A stretch of 64,000 bases of DNA from Petunia secreta. Lineage: Eukaryota > Streptophyta > Magnoliopsida > Solanales > Solanaceae. Of this stretch, positions 37,765 to 48,300 are shown one piece after another. The DNA lies in assembly GCA_029990175.1 (NCBI GenBank), contig JARKIP010000005.1, positions 31,195,501-31,259,500 on the forward strand, read 5' to 3'. A model generated the notes under the pieces. The model was given only the letters and a program-made list of their open reading frames with translations, searched no databases and was not told the DNA's origin. A program made the position numbers and the translations under genes. The first letter of the stretch is position 1. The number at the start of each line of letters is the position of its first letter.

Positions 37765-38605
37765 TGATGCGGCCCAAAATGGCCTAAACGACAACCATCA
37801 AAGACCAAGCTCGAGAGCACAACGGATACGAGTCAAGGCCTCCGGGAACATCTTGAAGATCATGCATTGGAGCGCCAAGGACGGAGGAAAACAGGGCAGG
37901 AAACTGGGCAGCCCAAAACAGGGCAAAACAGGGGAGCAAACTGGGAGCTCACTGCCTAAGGAAGAACTTTTGTTCTTCGCGATCGCGACAGCTTCTCACG
38001 CGATCGCGAAGAGTATTGCATTGGCCTGCGCGACAGCGTGTCTTTGAGCGCGAAGGCGAAGCTGAGGATGCTGAAGGTCGTGAAGATGATGGAGACCTGC
38101 GCGATCGCGAGCTTCCTAGCGCGATCGCAATGCCTTAGAAGTTGCCTTGCGCGATCGCGAGCCTTCCTGGCGCGATCGCGATGAGGAGAGGATGATCAGC
38201 GAGGCAGAATCAGTTTCAGGGGCATTTTTGTCCAATATCCAATGTAAATGTATATATAGCACATTTTGTTCTTCATTTCATAGTTTAGCTTGAATTGAAT
38301 AGAGAGAAGAGAGAATTAGAGAAGGCCGAGCCTTTCTAGTCCGAAGCCCGAGGCTTCATGTATCTCACTAACTTGGAACCTATGGCGATCGACACCTAGT
38401 TGAGTCCATTGTAAGGTTCGAGTTTCACTTTCTCCCTTTTGGATTATTAGTTCATGTCTTGAATTCATTAATCCGTTCTTTCTTCTCGTTTCTTGACTCC
38501 CCAATCCTTGTTTCCCCGATATCTTTGATATCACCTATCTTGTTATTTATCGCTTCCGCATAGTTTATATCGTTGTTTAGCTTCCGCGTGTTTTGCCCCT
38601 TATCA
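37765..38605 (+). repeat. K 5' LTR (841 bp)
   Basis: TGATGCGGCCC...CCCTTATCA. GCGATCGCG-type palindromes at 37975-38185; TATA box TGTATATATAG at 38249-38259. The early U3, read in frame from the PPT, has residues (IMHWS...GKTGE) similar to the polyprotein tail encoded in E3's LTR. Confidence 0.94.
38249..38259 (+). promoter_or_regulatory. K LTR TATA box
   Basis: TGTATATATAG about 65 bases downstream of the palindrome array. Confidence 0.7.
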
Positions 38606-38607
38606 GT

Positions 38608-38619
38608 TGGTATCAGAGC
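38608..38619 (+). other. K primer binding site (initiator tRNA-Met)
   Basis: TGGTATCAGAGC, 2 bases after the LTR. Confidence 0.93.
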
Positions 38620-39708
38620 ATGGCTAGGCTTCGTTCTTACGAATCCTCGGTCTTGTTCTTGTCGTTGTTGTGATTGTGTTGTTTGTTCTTGAAAAGTGAA
38701 GAAAAACAAAAAAAAAAAAAAATTGAAAAACTAGAAAAGTTGAAAAAAAATTGGTGGAGCGGGTTGGATACGAATCCCCGAGTGTTAAAAAGTAGTGGGG
38801 TTTGTTCCTTGTTGTATTCCCGTCGTTTTGATACCCATATCTCGTGTTTTGGTGTTACGATTCAAAAATTTTGAAAATCAAAATCCAAAAGTTTGAAAAT
38901 TCTTGAAAACGCTTCAATCTCGAATCGAAGCTTGTTGTTGTTGTTTGGGGTTGAAAAACTATTGGGGATTGATGATATTAGTTGTATACACCTTTGGGTA
39001 TCGTTGGTTTTGTGTTTCGGGTTGATATCGAGCCAAAGTTTTGGCCAAAATCGCCAAAAAAACCCGTTTTTGAGCTGCTGTGAAATCGCAGAAATTAACC
39101 CTTCGCGATCGCGAAGAGCAATTTCGCGATAGCGAAGAACAAAATTAATTTTTGAAAAATTAACCCTTCGCGATCGCGCGCGTCTGGTCGCGATAGCGAA
39201 GAACAAAAAATTTCAGAATTCCAGTTTTGGGACAGAATGTTCGCAACGGCTTCCGAACAGTTTCCAAACATCATGACTCCAATTGGAACATTAAATATGA
39301 TGAGTTTGTAGATCACAAATAAAATTTCATCCGATTCCAAATCCGTTTGGTGCCGATTCGAGTCAAATCTTTTGTGTCCCGTTTTCTACCATACCTCTTG
39401 GTTAGTGTTTTGAAGGTAATTGGCCTACTTGAAAGACACTAATCCTTTAGCGTATTAGGTATTCGTGCGTAGAGGAGATTAGAATTCAAAGAAGAGTCGT
39501 AGAACTCCTTTTGGCCTCAAGTGCGCACTTTAGATAGCCGTCCGTACATCGAGTCTCATTAATTCCACTCCGAACTTTAACTTGGACATGCTAGTTGTGA
39601 TTACCTTGGTTCCCAAGTTGATAAGGCCTCGCTCTTGAGTGTACATATATTGAGTGATACACGTGAGGGAGTGACTTTTGGGAGGTTTGATCTTTTGGTG
39701 TTGCAACT
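38620..39708 (+). other. K leader with GCGATCGCG palindromes
   Basis: No gene. A poly-A run near 38708; palindromes TTCGCGATCGCGAAG and CGCGATAGCGAAG at 39101-39195. Same layout as the leader of I. Confidence 0.72.
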
Positions 39709-40605
39709 ATGTCGGATAATGAATGTGGAGATTATGGCTCATGTGGCGATGATGCGAGTTGCTATGACTCGTATGGTGATGATGGAGACTATGGTTCCTA
39801 TGAGGGTGATGAAGGCCATTACAATGATGACGGAAACCATGGCTCCTATGATGATGAAGCGGCTCACTATGATGATCGTGAGATTGATGATGACTATGAA
39901 GCCCATGAAGATGAATTTGATGAATCTAATGCTTCTAGTCAAGAACCCGAGAATGGTGAGGCTTCAAGGTATGATGATCCTACTTACTCTTCTTGTGAAG
40001 AATTTGATATTGATGGTAGTGACATAGATAGAGTTGATGATGATGTTGAACATATGGGTTATTCTTATGCATCTTCTCTTAGTGTTGCTAACGGTGTACA
40101 AGGGAGTAGTAGAGGACCTTCCATTAGTATGGGAGGTGGTGGTGGTTGTTCCATGGGGAAGAAGAAGCTTGCATCTTCTAGATACGCCAAGCGACCTAAT
40201 GCTTCTAATTCCCATGTGGAGGATGGTTTGAGAAATGGTGTTGCTTTTGCTACAAAGGGGATGTATGCCGTGAGGGGCGTGAATGGTTGTAGTAGGAGTA
40301 GTGCTATGGGCTATGGAACCAAGACGAGAGGCACTTATGGGTTCCATGGCAAGGCTCCTTCCTCGACTTCCAACAACATTCCTAATGTTGGGAGCGTGAC
40401 GGGAAGTGGAGATTGTTCTAGTGGTGTTACCACTAGTGGAGGGATAAGGAAGACCCAAGTTGTTGGTGTTGACACTTGTGCGCGTCCAAATTCTCATTTG
40501 GGTGCCAATGTGCAAGACTTGGGTAGATGTAGGTTCGTTGTTGAGGTAGATGGTATTGGAGGATACAGTGCTCAAGATTGGTGGTACCGATGCCAATTGT
40601 ATTAG
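39709..40605 (+). CDS. K ORF, first part: acidic domain, Gly/Ser region, PR-like start
   Basis: Start MSDNECGDYG at 39709. Asp/Tyr/Gly-rich repeats (about residues 1-95), GGGGGCSMGKKK, a Gly/Ser region, then RCRFVVEVDGIGG. A 1-base insertion near 40567 (compared with I) shifts the frame just inside the PR-like domain. Confidence 0.8.
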   Translation: MSDNECGDYGSCGDDASCYDSYGDDGDYGSYEGDEGHYNDDGNHGSYDDEAAHYDDREIDDDYEAHEDEFDESNASSQEPENGEASRYDDPTYSSCEEFDIDGSDIDRVDDDVEHMGYSYASSLSVANGVQGSSRGPSISMGGGGGCSMGKKKLASSRYAKRPNASNSHVEDGLRNGVAFATKGMYAVRGVNGCSRSSAMGYGTKTRGTYGFHGKAPSSTSNNIPNVGSVTGSGDCSSGVTTSGGIRKTQVVGVDTCARPNSHLGANVQDLGRCRFVVEVDGIGGYSAQDWWYRCQLY

Positions 40606-42625
40606 CACCTCTTTGGTTGATAGGCTTAGGATACCATGCCATAAGCTAGAGCATCCTTATGAGTATGATGGAGTATGGGTTTCTAAGGAGGCTCGGGTAC
40701 TCATATCTCATAGAGGGTATAAATGCTATGTTTGGTGTGACGTGTATCCCATGCGTCATGTTGATGTGTGGATGGGAGAGTCGTGGTTGGAGGGGAAGAG
40801 GGTGCAATATAGTGTGGTGAAGGGTGCGTATCTTGTGGGCGTAGGGCAAAGGGTCTATGACTTTGTGCCTTACCGGGCGAGGAGCCGAGTGCCTACTAGT
40901 GCCCCTTCTTTGGCTAGGCAAAGGAGCGAGGAGCAAGGACTTCATTCCATGGTTGACAATGTGCAAACAAGAAGTCCTACATTTACAAGAAGTGGTGGGA
41001 CTAGTGCTACAAAAGAGTTGACAAATGTCAACAAGGTGAACCCGAAGCCACTTCCGAAGCCGAGTGGTTCACCAATGAAGAAGAAGGAGACATCAAGTGA
41101 TGAGTCTCCTAGTCCTAGATTCCGGGTTGACGTGAAAGGTCCACCTACTCCGGCTATGGGTATTCTTGGGCCTCGTCCCAATTCGCCCGAATTTGAGAGA
41201 CAAAAGATAGAGAGGAGTAAGGGAGCGACCGGTGACAACTCTCGAGTGGAAAAAGGAGAGGATGTGTTGAGAGATGTGAGTGAGTTGTTGCCACCCGAAT
41301 CTACACCCGACCTTGGAAAAAAAATGAGGGAAAAGAAAGAGGGAAAAAGAAAAATTGAGAGTGAGGGCACCCCTTATTCTAACCTTAACCCTTTATCCTT
41401 TTCTTCTATGTGTTTGAATTCTTGTGTAGGGATTCTTGGAGGCAAACCGATGGAGCCTCAACCATGTTCCGGGATTGAAAGACAAGGTGAAGGAGATGCC
41501 GAATGTGAGCTACAAGGTGAAGACGTTCTTGACACTTCAAAGGTATGTGTTAGTTCTTCCTCCCTTGAGCATGCTACTTCCTTGTCTTGTTATGTTGTTA
41601 GTGAAAACTCTAGGCTAGTTGATGATATGTATGATTACAATGTGTTTGCAACTAGTGTAGGGTCATTGGGTCAACTTGTGTGTGAAAATGAACCACTAGT
41701 TGAGAGGATTGAAAAGCCACATCATGATGTGAGCTCGGTTTTCGTTGAACCTCTCTTTAGTGAAGATGTTGAAGTTGACCTTGTTTGTGAACCTTGTTAT
41801 GACACCCCACCCATATTTGATAAAGGTGAAGATGAATTGCATGATAATCTTATTCTTCCCTTTGAATGCTTAATTGATAATGGTGGCATCTTGTGTCGTA
41901 GTGAGGAGAGTTGTAACCTTGAGGGGTCTCTTGAGAATGAGATCGATCGACTTGTGTTCGGTGACTCCTCAAGTGTCGATGTTGTCTCTAGTTTGAGAAC
42001 TTCACCTTTGCTTGCTAATGAACTTGAGAAGTGTGCCTATACTAATCCTTTATATGAGCGCAACTTCAATGAAAATGGTGAATTGTATCAAGCTAGAGTA
42101 GAGTGTGAGTTTGGACCTCCATGGATTGGAATGCCTAACTCTATGGATAATCCGTTGTTTGAGACCTCCCTTGGGAGTTTGTCTAGTGACGAGGGTTATC
42201 TTGGGGGAGTATTTGGGGGTGAGGAGGTACCTCTTGGTGTGTGTAGGAGTGCTTCTAAGAAGGGGAGCGGAGTAGTCGATGTTAGTTGTGCGTTGAACTA
42301 TTTCACTTACTCCATCCCATATGTTGAGCACACCTTGAGTGTCGAGCATGCCAAAGCCGATGTGTCACATTGTGATAAACTTGATTTGGAGGCTTGGTGT
42401 GTTGATGGTAAGCTTAGGGGTCATAGGACATTGAATTGCTACATATTGCATGACTTTGATCTCTTTGCTTGTGTTGAAAATGAGTGCTTGTTCTTGTCGA
42501 GCCAAGACTATGTTGTCTCCTTTGGGGACGTAAGCCTTTTAGTCGGTATTGATGCTTGGCTCTATCACAAGAGTGTGTTTTCCACACTACTTGCACTTAT
42601 TATTGTTGAGCTAACCTACTTGTGA
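40550..42625 (+). CDS. K ORF, second part: PR-like domain and unknown C-terminal region
   Basis: Continues as LKIGGTDANCIS (no DSG), DVYPMRHVDVWMGESWL, PPTPAMGILGPRPNSPEF, VDDMYDYNVFATS, YDTPPIFDKGEDEL, GSGVVDVSCALNY and DAWLYHKSVFSTLLAL, with the stop at 42625. Its partner I has the same protein in one intact frame. Confidence 0.8.
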   Translation: MVLEDTVLKIGGTDANCISTSLVDRLRIPCHKLEHPYEYDGVWVSKEARVLISHRGYKCYVWCDVYPMRHVDVWMGESWLEGKRVQYSVVKGAYLVGVGQRVYDFVPYRARSRVPTSAPSLARQRSEEQGLHSMVDNVQTRSPTFTRSGGTSATKELTNVNKVNPKPLPKPSGSPMKKKETSSDESPSPRFRVDVKGPPTPAMGILGPRPNSPEFERQKIERSKGATGDNSRVEKGEDVLRDVSELLPPESTPDLGKKMREKKEGKRKIESEGTPYSNLNPLSFSSMCLNSCVGILGGKPMEPQPCSGIERQGEGDAECELQGEDVLDTSKVCVSSSSLEHATSLSCYVVSENSRLVDDMYDYNVFATSVGSLGQLVCENEPLVERIEKPHHDVSSVFVEPLFSEDVEVDLVCEPCYDTPPIFDKGEDELHDNLILPFECLIDNGGILCRSEESCNLEGSLENEIDRLVFGDSSSVDVVSSLRTSPLLANELEKCAYTNPLYERNFNENGELYQARVECEFGPPWIGMPNSMDNPLFETSLGSLSSDEGYLGGVFGGEEVPLGVCRSASKKGSGVVDVSCALNYFTYSIPYVEHTLSVEHAKADVSHCDKLDLEAWCVDGKLRGHRTLNCYILHDFDLFACVENECLFLSSQDYVVSFGDVSLLVGIDAWLYHKSVFSTLLALIIVELTYL

Positions 42626-42674
42626 AGTAGGAAGTTTTGGTTGTGCTTGTTTTGATTGTAGGTTTTGATGGTTC

Positions 42675-42710
42675 GATTTCGAGGACGAAATCCTTTCAAG
42701 AAGGGGAGGA
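42675..42710 (+). other. K hairpin and polypurine tract
   Basis: GATTTCG-AGGA-CGAAATC at 42675-42692; AGAAGGGGAGGA at 42699-42710. Encodes ISRTKSFQEGEDD in a frame not used by the K ORF. Confidence 0.88.
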
Positions 42711-43551
42711 TGATGCGGCCCAAAATGGCCTAAACGACAACCATCAAAGACCAAGCTCGAGAGCACAACGGATACGAGTCAAGGCCTCCGGGAACATCTT
42801 GAAGATCATGCATTGGAGCGCCAAGGACGGAGGAAAACAGGGCAGGAAACTGGGCAGCCCAAAACAGGGCAAAACAGGGGAGCAAACTGGGAGCTCACTG
42901 CCTAAGGAAGAACTTTTGTTCTTCGCGATCGCGACAGCTTCTCACGCGATCGCGAAGAGTATTGCATTGGCCTGCGCGACAGCGTGTCTTTGAGCGCGAA
43001 GGCGAAGCTGAGGATGCTGAAGGTCGTGAAGATGATGGAGACCTGCGCGATCGCGAGCTTCCTAGCGCGATCGCAATGCCTTAGAAGTTGCCTTGCGCGA
43101 TCGCGAGCCTTCCTGGCGCGATCGCGATGAGGAGAGGATGATCAGCGAGGCAGAATCAGTTTCAGGGGCATTTTTGTCCAATATCCAATGTAAATGTATA
43201 TATAGCACATTTTGTTCTTCATTTCATAGTTTAGCTTGAATTGAATAGAGAGAAGAGAGAATTAGAGAAGGCCGAGCCTTTCTAGTCCGAAGCCCGAGGC
43301 TTCATGTATCTCACTAACTTGGAACCTATGGCGATCGACACCTAGTTGAGTCCATTGTAAGGTTCGAGTTTCACTTTCTCCCTTTTGGATTATTAGTTCA
43401 TGTCTTGAATTCATTAATCCGTTCTTTCTTCTCGTTTCTTGACTCCCCAATCCTTGTTTCCCCGATATCTTTGATATCACCTATCTTGTTATTTATCGCT
43501 TCCGCATAGTTTATATCGTTGTTTAGCTTCCGCGTGTTTTGCCCCTTATCA
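42711..43551 (+). repeat. K 3' LTR (841 bp)
   Basis: Same as the 5' LTR by eye. Array 42921-43131; TATA box near 43195-43205. Confidence 0.94.
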
Positions 43552-43556
43552 CTAGC

Positions 43557-44096
43557 CAGGCGCCCAGCCTAGCTGAAGGCCAAGCCAGGCGCCTCGCCTA
43601 GCTCCAGGCGCCCAGCCTAGCTTCAGCATGATCCAGGCGCCCCTCCCAGCCCCAGGCGCCCCTCCTAGCTGCTGAACTTATAGTTCTTTTACTATTTTGC
43701 CCTGCGTGGCTTATTTGTTGAACCTTATTAAGTAAGGGTAGTTAAGTCTTATGTAAGCTTGGGAAAACACTATAAATATCCAAGCCTAGCTTATTTTACA
43801 CTTAGTTTATGTTGAATGATGAATTGAATATTGTAAAGAGTCGATTCTCTTTGGGTTTATGAAAACCAACCTTAGTTGGGACTTGTTACTTCTAGTGGAT
43901 TCTAGTTGCCTAACAACCCCGCCCCGATCATTCTATTTGCGAGCTCCAGGTGTGGCTCGAGGGTAGTTGCATAGCGTAGGTGTTCTTGTCCTTCTTCCGG
44001 GGTGTAACGGAACAAGTTCTCCGTTGCTACTTGGGATTAGAGATCGAGTTACGTCTCGTTCTTTATCTTTTACTTTTCCGCGTTTGATTCTCATCA
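43557..44096 (+). repeat. L 5' LTR, second part
   Basis: Resumes after the duplicated CTAGC; rest of the palindrome array to about 43670, TATA box CTATAAATATC at 43770-43780, end GATTCTCATCA. Confidence 0.93.
43770..43780 (+). promoter_or_regulatory. L LTR TATA box
   Basis: CTATAAATATC about 100 bases downstream of the array. In the current arrangement K separates it from most of U3. Confidence 0.7.
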
Positions 44097-44099
44097 GTT

Positions 44100-44111
44100 T
44101 GGTATCAGAGC
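44100..44111 (+). other. L primer binding site (initiator tRNA-Met)
   Basis: TGGTATCAGAGC, 3 bases after the LTR. Confidence 0.93.
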
Positions 44112-45337
44112 AAGGCTCGGGTTTTGTTTCTACAAACCCCCGACCCTTGGTTCTTCGTGCCTAGTATCTTTTCTTTTAGTTTTCTTGTTGTTGAAGTTAT
44201 TGAAAGAAGAAAATTACAAAAAAATTGAAAAATTGAAAAATCCAAAAATTGGGTGTATCTTGTTGGTTTGGATGATTTATGGTATGGGTGATATAGATTC
44301 TTGATCGTGATTGAATTCCCGTTACTTGGATACCAAAATTGTTTGGATTGGTGGAGTTTGAAAATTTGAAACCCCAAAACCCCTTAAACCCTTGATGAAC
44401 TTGTTCTTGATGATTTTGGCTTGATTCTTGGGTTGGATTGATGCTTGATTGGAAATTTGTTATTGGGGATTGAACTTCACTGAAAAACAAACGATTTGAT
44501 ACCAAATTTGTGGGATTTGAGTATGGATAACACCAAGTTTGATGAATCACAATCCATTTTGAAAACCCTTTGAAAAACCCCCTTGTTCTTGAGTTCTTGA
44601 CATTGAATCTTGAAATTGATTGATTGTTTGGATGTTAATGTGATTGGGCTTTGTTAAGGAAGATCAAAAACAACTTTGGGTATCATTGGATTGTGAAAAC
44701 AAGTTGAAAACATCGGATTTGGAGCTTGAAAATCGACTTGAAACGGGTTTGGAACGAGTTGGGAAAGGCTTCAGGCCAGGCGCCCCGCCTAAGCCAGGCG
44801 CCCCGCCTGACTTGGCTACTGCCTAAGTCCCAGGCGCCCCGCCTAGACCCAGGCGCCCCGCCTGGAACACTGCACAGTTAGGCGCCCCCTCCTGAGTTCA
44901 GGCGCCCCTCCTGAGTGCTGAAAGTGTTGTTTCGGGTAGATTTTCATAGGCATTTCCCTTTATTTGATTGCATTAATTCCGGTTAGTGCTATTAGAGTAT
45001 AATCCTACTCGATTAGTAATAATCACTTTGAGCTATTAGGATCATCGTGCCTAGAAAGGAGACTAGAATTCAAAGAAGATCCGTAGTATCTTTTGGTTCA
45101 AGTCCTCACTTCAAATTGCTTAGCGTTCATCGAGTCATATCAACTCCACTCGCCTCGGAGTACAATTGGCTCGTGAATAGTTGGTTGGGTTGAGGATTGA
45201 TAGTCAACCACTTGAAGCTTTTGGTAACAAGTCCGAGTGAAATATCCACCACCACCCCCAAAAGAGTGATCCGAGTGAACTCAAGTGAGGGAGTGAGTGA
45301 GGTCTTTTACTAACGTTTGTTGCTTCTTGTAGGTACC
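44112..45337 (+). other. L leader with AGGCGCCCCGCCT palindromes
   Basis: No gene. Palindromes at 44774-44910; pyrimidine-rich run and CTTGTAGGTACC before the ATG at 45338. Close to the leaders of E2 and D. Confidence 0.75.
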
Positions 45338-48300
45338 ATGGCAAACGATGGAGATGATCCCATGAGGCATTTCATGGCCACCATTATGGCTAAATTGGAG
45401 GATATCTCATTGAGACTTGAAACCGTCGAAAGGAATCAAGTTGAGACCGGTGAGAGGAGGACCCCGAGTGTCCAAATTGAATCCGGAGAGGGCACGAGTC
45501 ATAGCACTCCTATGACTCCCGGACACTTTGTTGAGCTAAACAAGAGGTATGAACAAAGCAAAGTTGAAGCTCTACGAGAGCGTGGGTTGGGCAATCCCCA
45601 ACATGAGAGCAATCCTCTCAACTTGGGCAATCCCCAAGGAAATGCTCCACTTCGAAGACCCGTTAGGTTTGTCCCACCTCTTGAGCAAGTTGTTGAGGCT
45701 CAAGAAGAGGAGGAAGCCGAGTATGGTGATGAAGCCTATGGGTATGATGCTCATTATCAACCTAGGAGGCAAATGAATTGGGGTCGAAATGTGGATCGGG
45801 GTAGAGGCCGAGGTCGAGGGCCACCCATGAGATTTGATGGAAGGAATGCTAGGAGAGAATATGTTGCTCATGATGACCACTATGGAGGCCAACCGGAGCC
45901 TAACTATGGGGTGCGTGACAACAACAACAATCTCAATAGTGTGAAGCTTAATCTTCCATCCTTTAAGGGAGCTTGTGATCCGGAGGCATATATGGAATGG
46001 GTTCTACTTATAGAGAGAGTGTTTGACACAAATGAGATGACCGATGAGAAGAAAGGTACTTATGCTATTTCATCCTTTGAGTCTTATGCTTCTACTTGGT
46101 GGGAATCCATAAAGAGAACAAGAAGAAGAGCGGGTGTGCATGTGAATGTGACATGGAATGAATTGAAGGCCCTCATGAACACCAAGTATGTGACTCCTAG
46201 ATATCGACAAGAGCAACTCAAGAAGCTCTATGATCTAAAGCAAGGTGTCAAGACGGTTCATGAGTACTATGATGAGTTTGAGAAGACCCGATTGGCCTTA
46301 GATATGGAGACCGAGGATGAAGAACAAGCCATGATTCGTTTCAAAAATGGTTTGAGCTATGGTATAGCTTCTCAATTGAGGTTGCATTCTTATCCTTCAC
46401 TTCAAGATCTTTTGGAAGCCGCTATTGAAGCCGAGCAATGGCTTAAGGGAGAAAAGTCCACCCGTTACAAGAGTAGCACTCCTACTCCCGTGAACCAACC
46501 AAGAGAGTGGAAGACTCCAAATGTAAGCTTTCCAAGTGCCAATGCTAGCAAAGAAGTGAAGAAGCCATATGAGAAGACTACTCCACCTTTGGAAGGTACT
46601 TCTAAAACTCGCTTGAGTAATCCTATTTCTACTTCTACTCAATGTTATAAGTGCAAGGGCTATGGGCATATTGCTAAAGAATGCTCCACAAAACGAAACA
46701 TGGTTGTGGTTGGCAATTTAGTGTATGAACAAGAAAGTGAATCCGAAAATGGAGAAGTAGAGGTGGATGAGGAAGTTGATTGTGAGGAGGCCGTAGAAGA
46801 GGATGATGGCCCTCAAATGTTTTTGGTGGTTAGGAGAAGCTTGAGTACCATTGTTATGGAAGAGGAGGTGGAAAATGATCAAAGGGAAAATCTCTTTCAT
46901 GCTAGGTGCCGAGTAATGGGCCAAGTATGTTCAATGGTGGTTGATTCGGGGAGTTGCACTAACATAGTGAGCCAAACCTTGGTTTCCCAATTGAAGTTAC
47001 CCACTCTTAAGCATCCAAAACCATATCGTTTACAATGGCTTAGCGAGTGTGGTGAACTAAAGGTGGTGAAACAAGCGTTGATTGAGTTTAACATTGGGAG
47101 CTATAAGGATAAGATCATGTTTGACGTGGTCCCGATGCAAGCATGCCATTTATTGTTTGGGAGACCATGGCAACATGATAGGTGTGTAGTGCATGATGGC
47201 CGGACCAACTCCTATACGGTTAAGCAAGATGGGAGAAAGTATGTGCTTAGACCTTTGACTCCAAGGCAAGTGAGGGAAGACTACAAACGAATGAAGGAGT
47301 TGAGGGAAGTGGCTAAAGCAAAGTCACCCATTGAACTTGAACCCGAGGCAAACAATCTCATTGTTTTGCCAATGCATGATGAAAATGAGAGTCATTCCAC
47401 TTCAAATGAGAGAGAAAAGATAGAGAGAAGTGAGGGAGTGACCGGTGACAATCCAAGAGAGGAAAAAGGAGAGGCTTTGAGGAGTGATGTGAGGGGATTG
47501 TCACCACAAACTACACTTGACCATGAGGTAAAATTGAGAGAGATGAGAGGTGAGGAAGGAAAAATTGAGAGTGAGAGCACCCATTATTCTAACCTTTCTT
47601 TATCTTCTATCTCTTCTTGTGAAAGTTCTTGTGTAGGTACATTGAAAGACAAGTCATTGGAGCCTCAATGTGAGCTTCATGAAGGAGAAGTTGCATATGA
47701 CACTTCAAATCTTGTGAGTGATCAAGGGAGTACTACAAATGTAAGTGTTGCTTCACCTTTTCATGAACCTACTAGCTACTTGTCTTGTAATGACTCAACA
47801 CTAGTTGGGGCTTGTGATGCATCTAGTGAATATGCCACTAGTGAAGAGTCTAGTTGTCAACTTGTGTGTGCTTGTGAAACACTAGTTGGAAGGGATTTTA
47901 TGCCACATCATGATGTGAGCTCATTGTTCATTGAACCCTTCCCTAGTGTAGATTTGATAGTTGACCATGATTGTGACCTTTGCTATGACACACCACCAAC
48001 CTTTGACATAGGGAAAGATGAGGTAGTTGACCATTCCCTAATTGATATGCTTCTATTTGGTGGACCAATGTGTTGTGGTAAGGATGGTCTTGACCTTGAG
48101 GAGTCCAAATTGCATGAATTGGACAAGGTTGTCTATGATGACTCCTCAAGTGAACCTAGTCTCGATAATTTGTCTATGCTTAATCATGATATTGAGATGC
48201 ATGCTTTTATATTTCCATTGTGTGACGATAATCTCATTCGTGGTAGCGACTTGTATCGGGCTAGGGTGGGTGGTCAAATGGAACCCCCATGGTGTGAAGG

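Larger units (their letters stand above)
37765..43551 (+). mobile_element. K: non-autonomous LTR retrotransposon inside the L 5' LTR
   Basis: 5787 bp; TSD CTAGC at 37760-37764 and 43552-43556; LTRs 841 bp each with no difference seen by eye. tRNA-Met primer site, leader, unknown ORF with one frameshift, hairpin, PPT. No RT or IN. Closely related to I. Confidence 0.96.
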
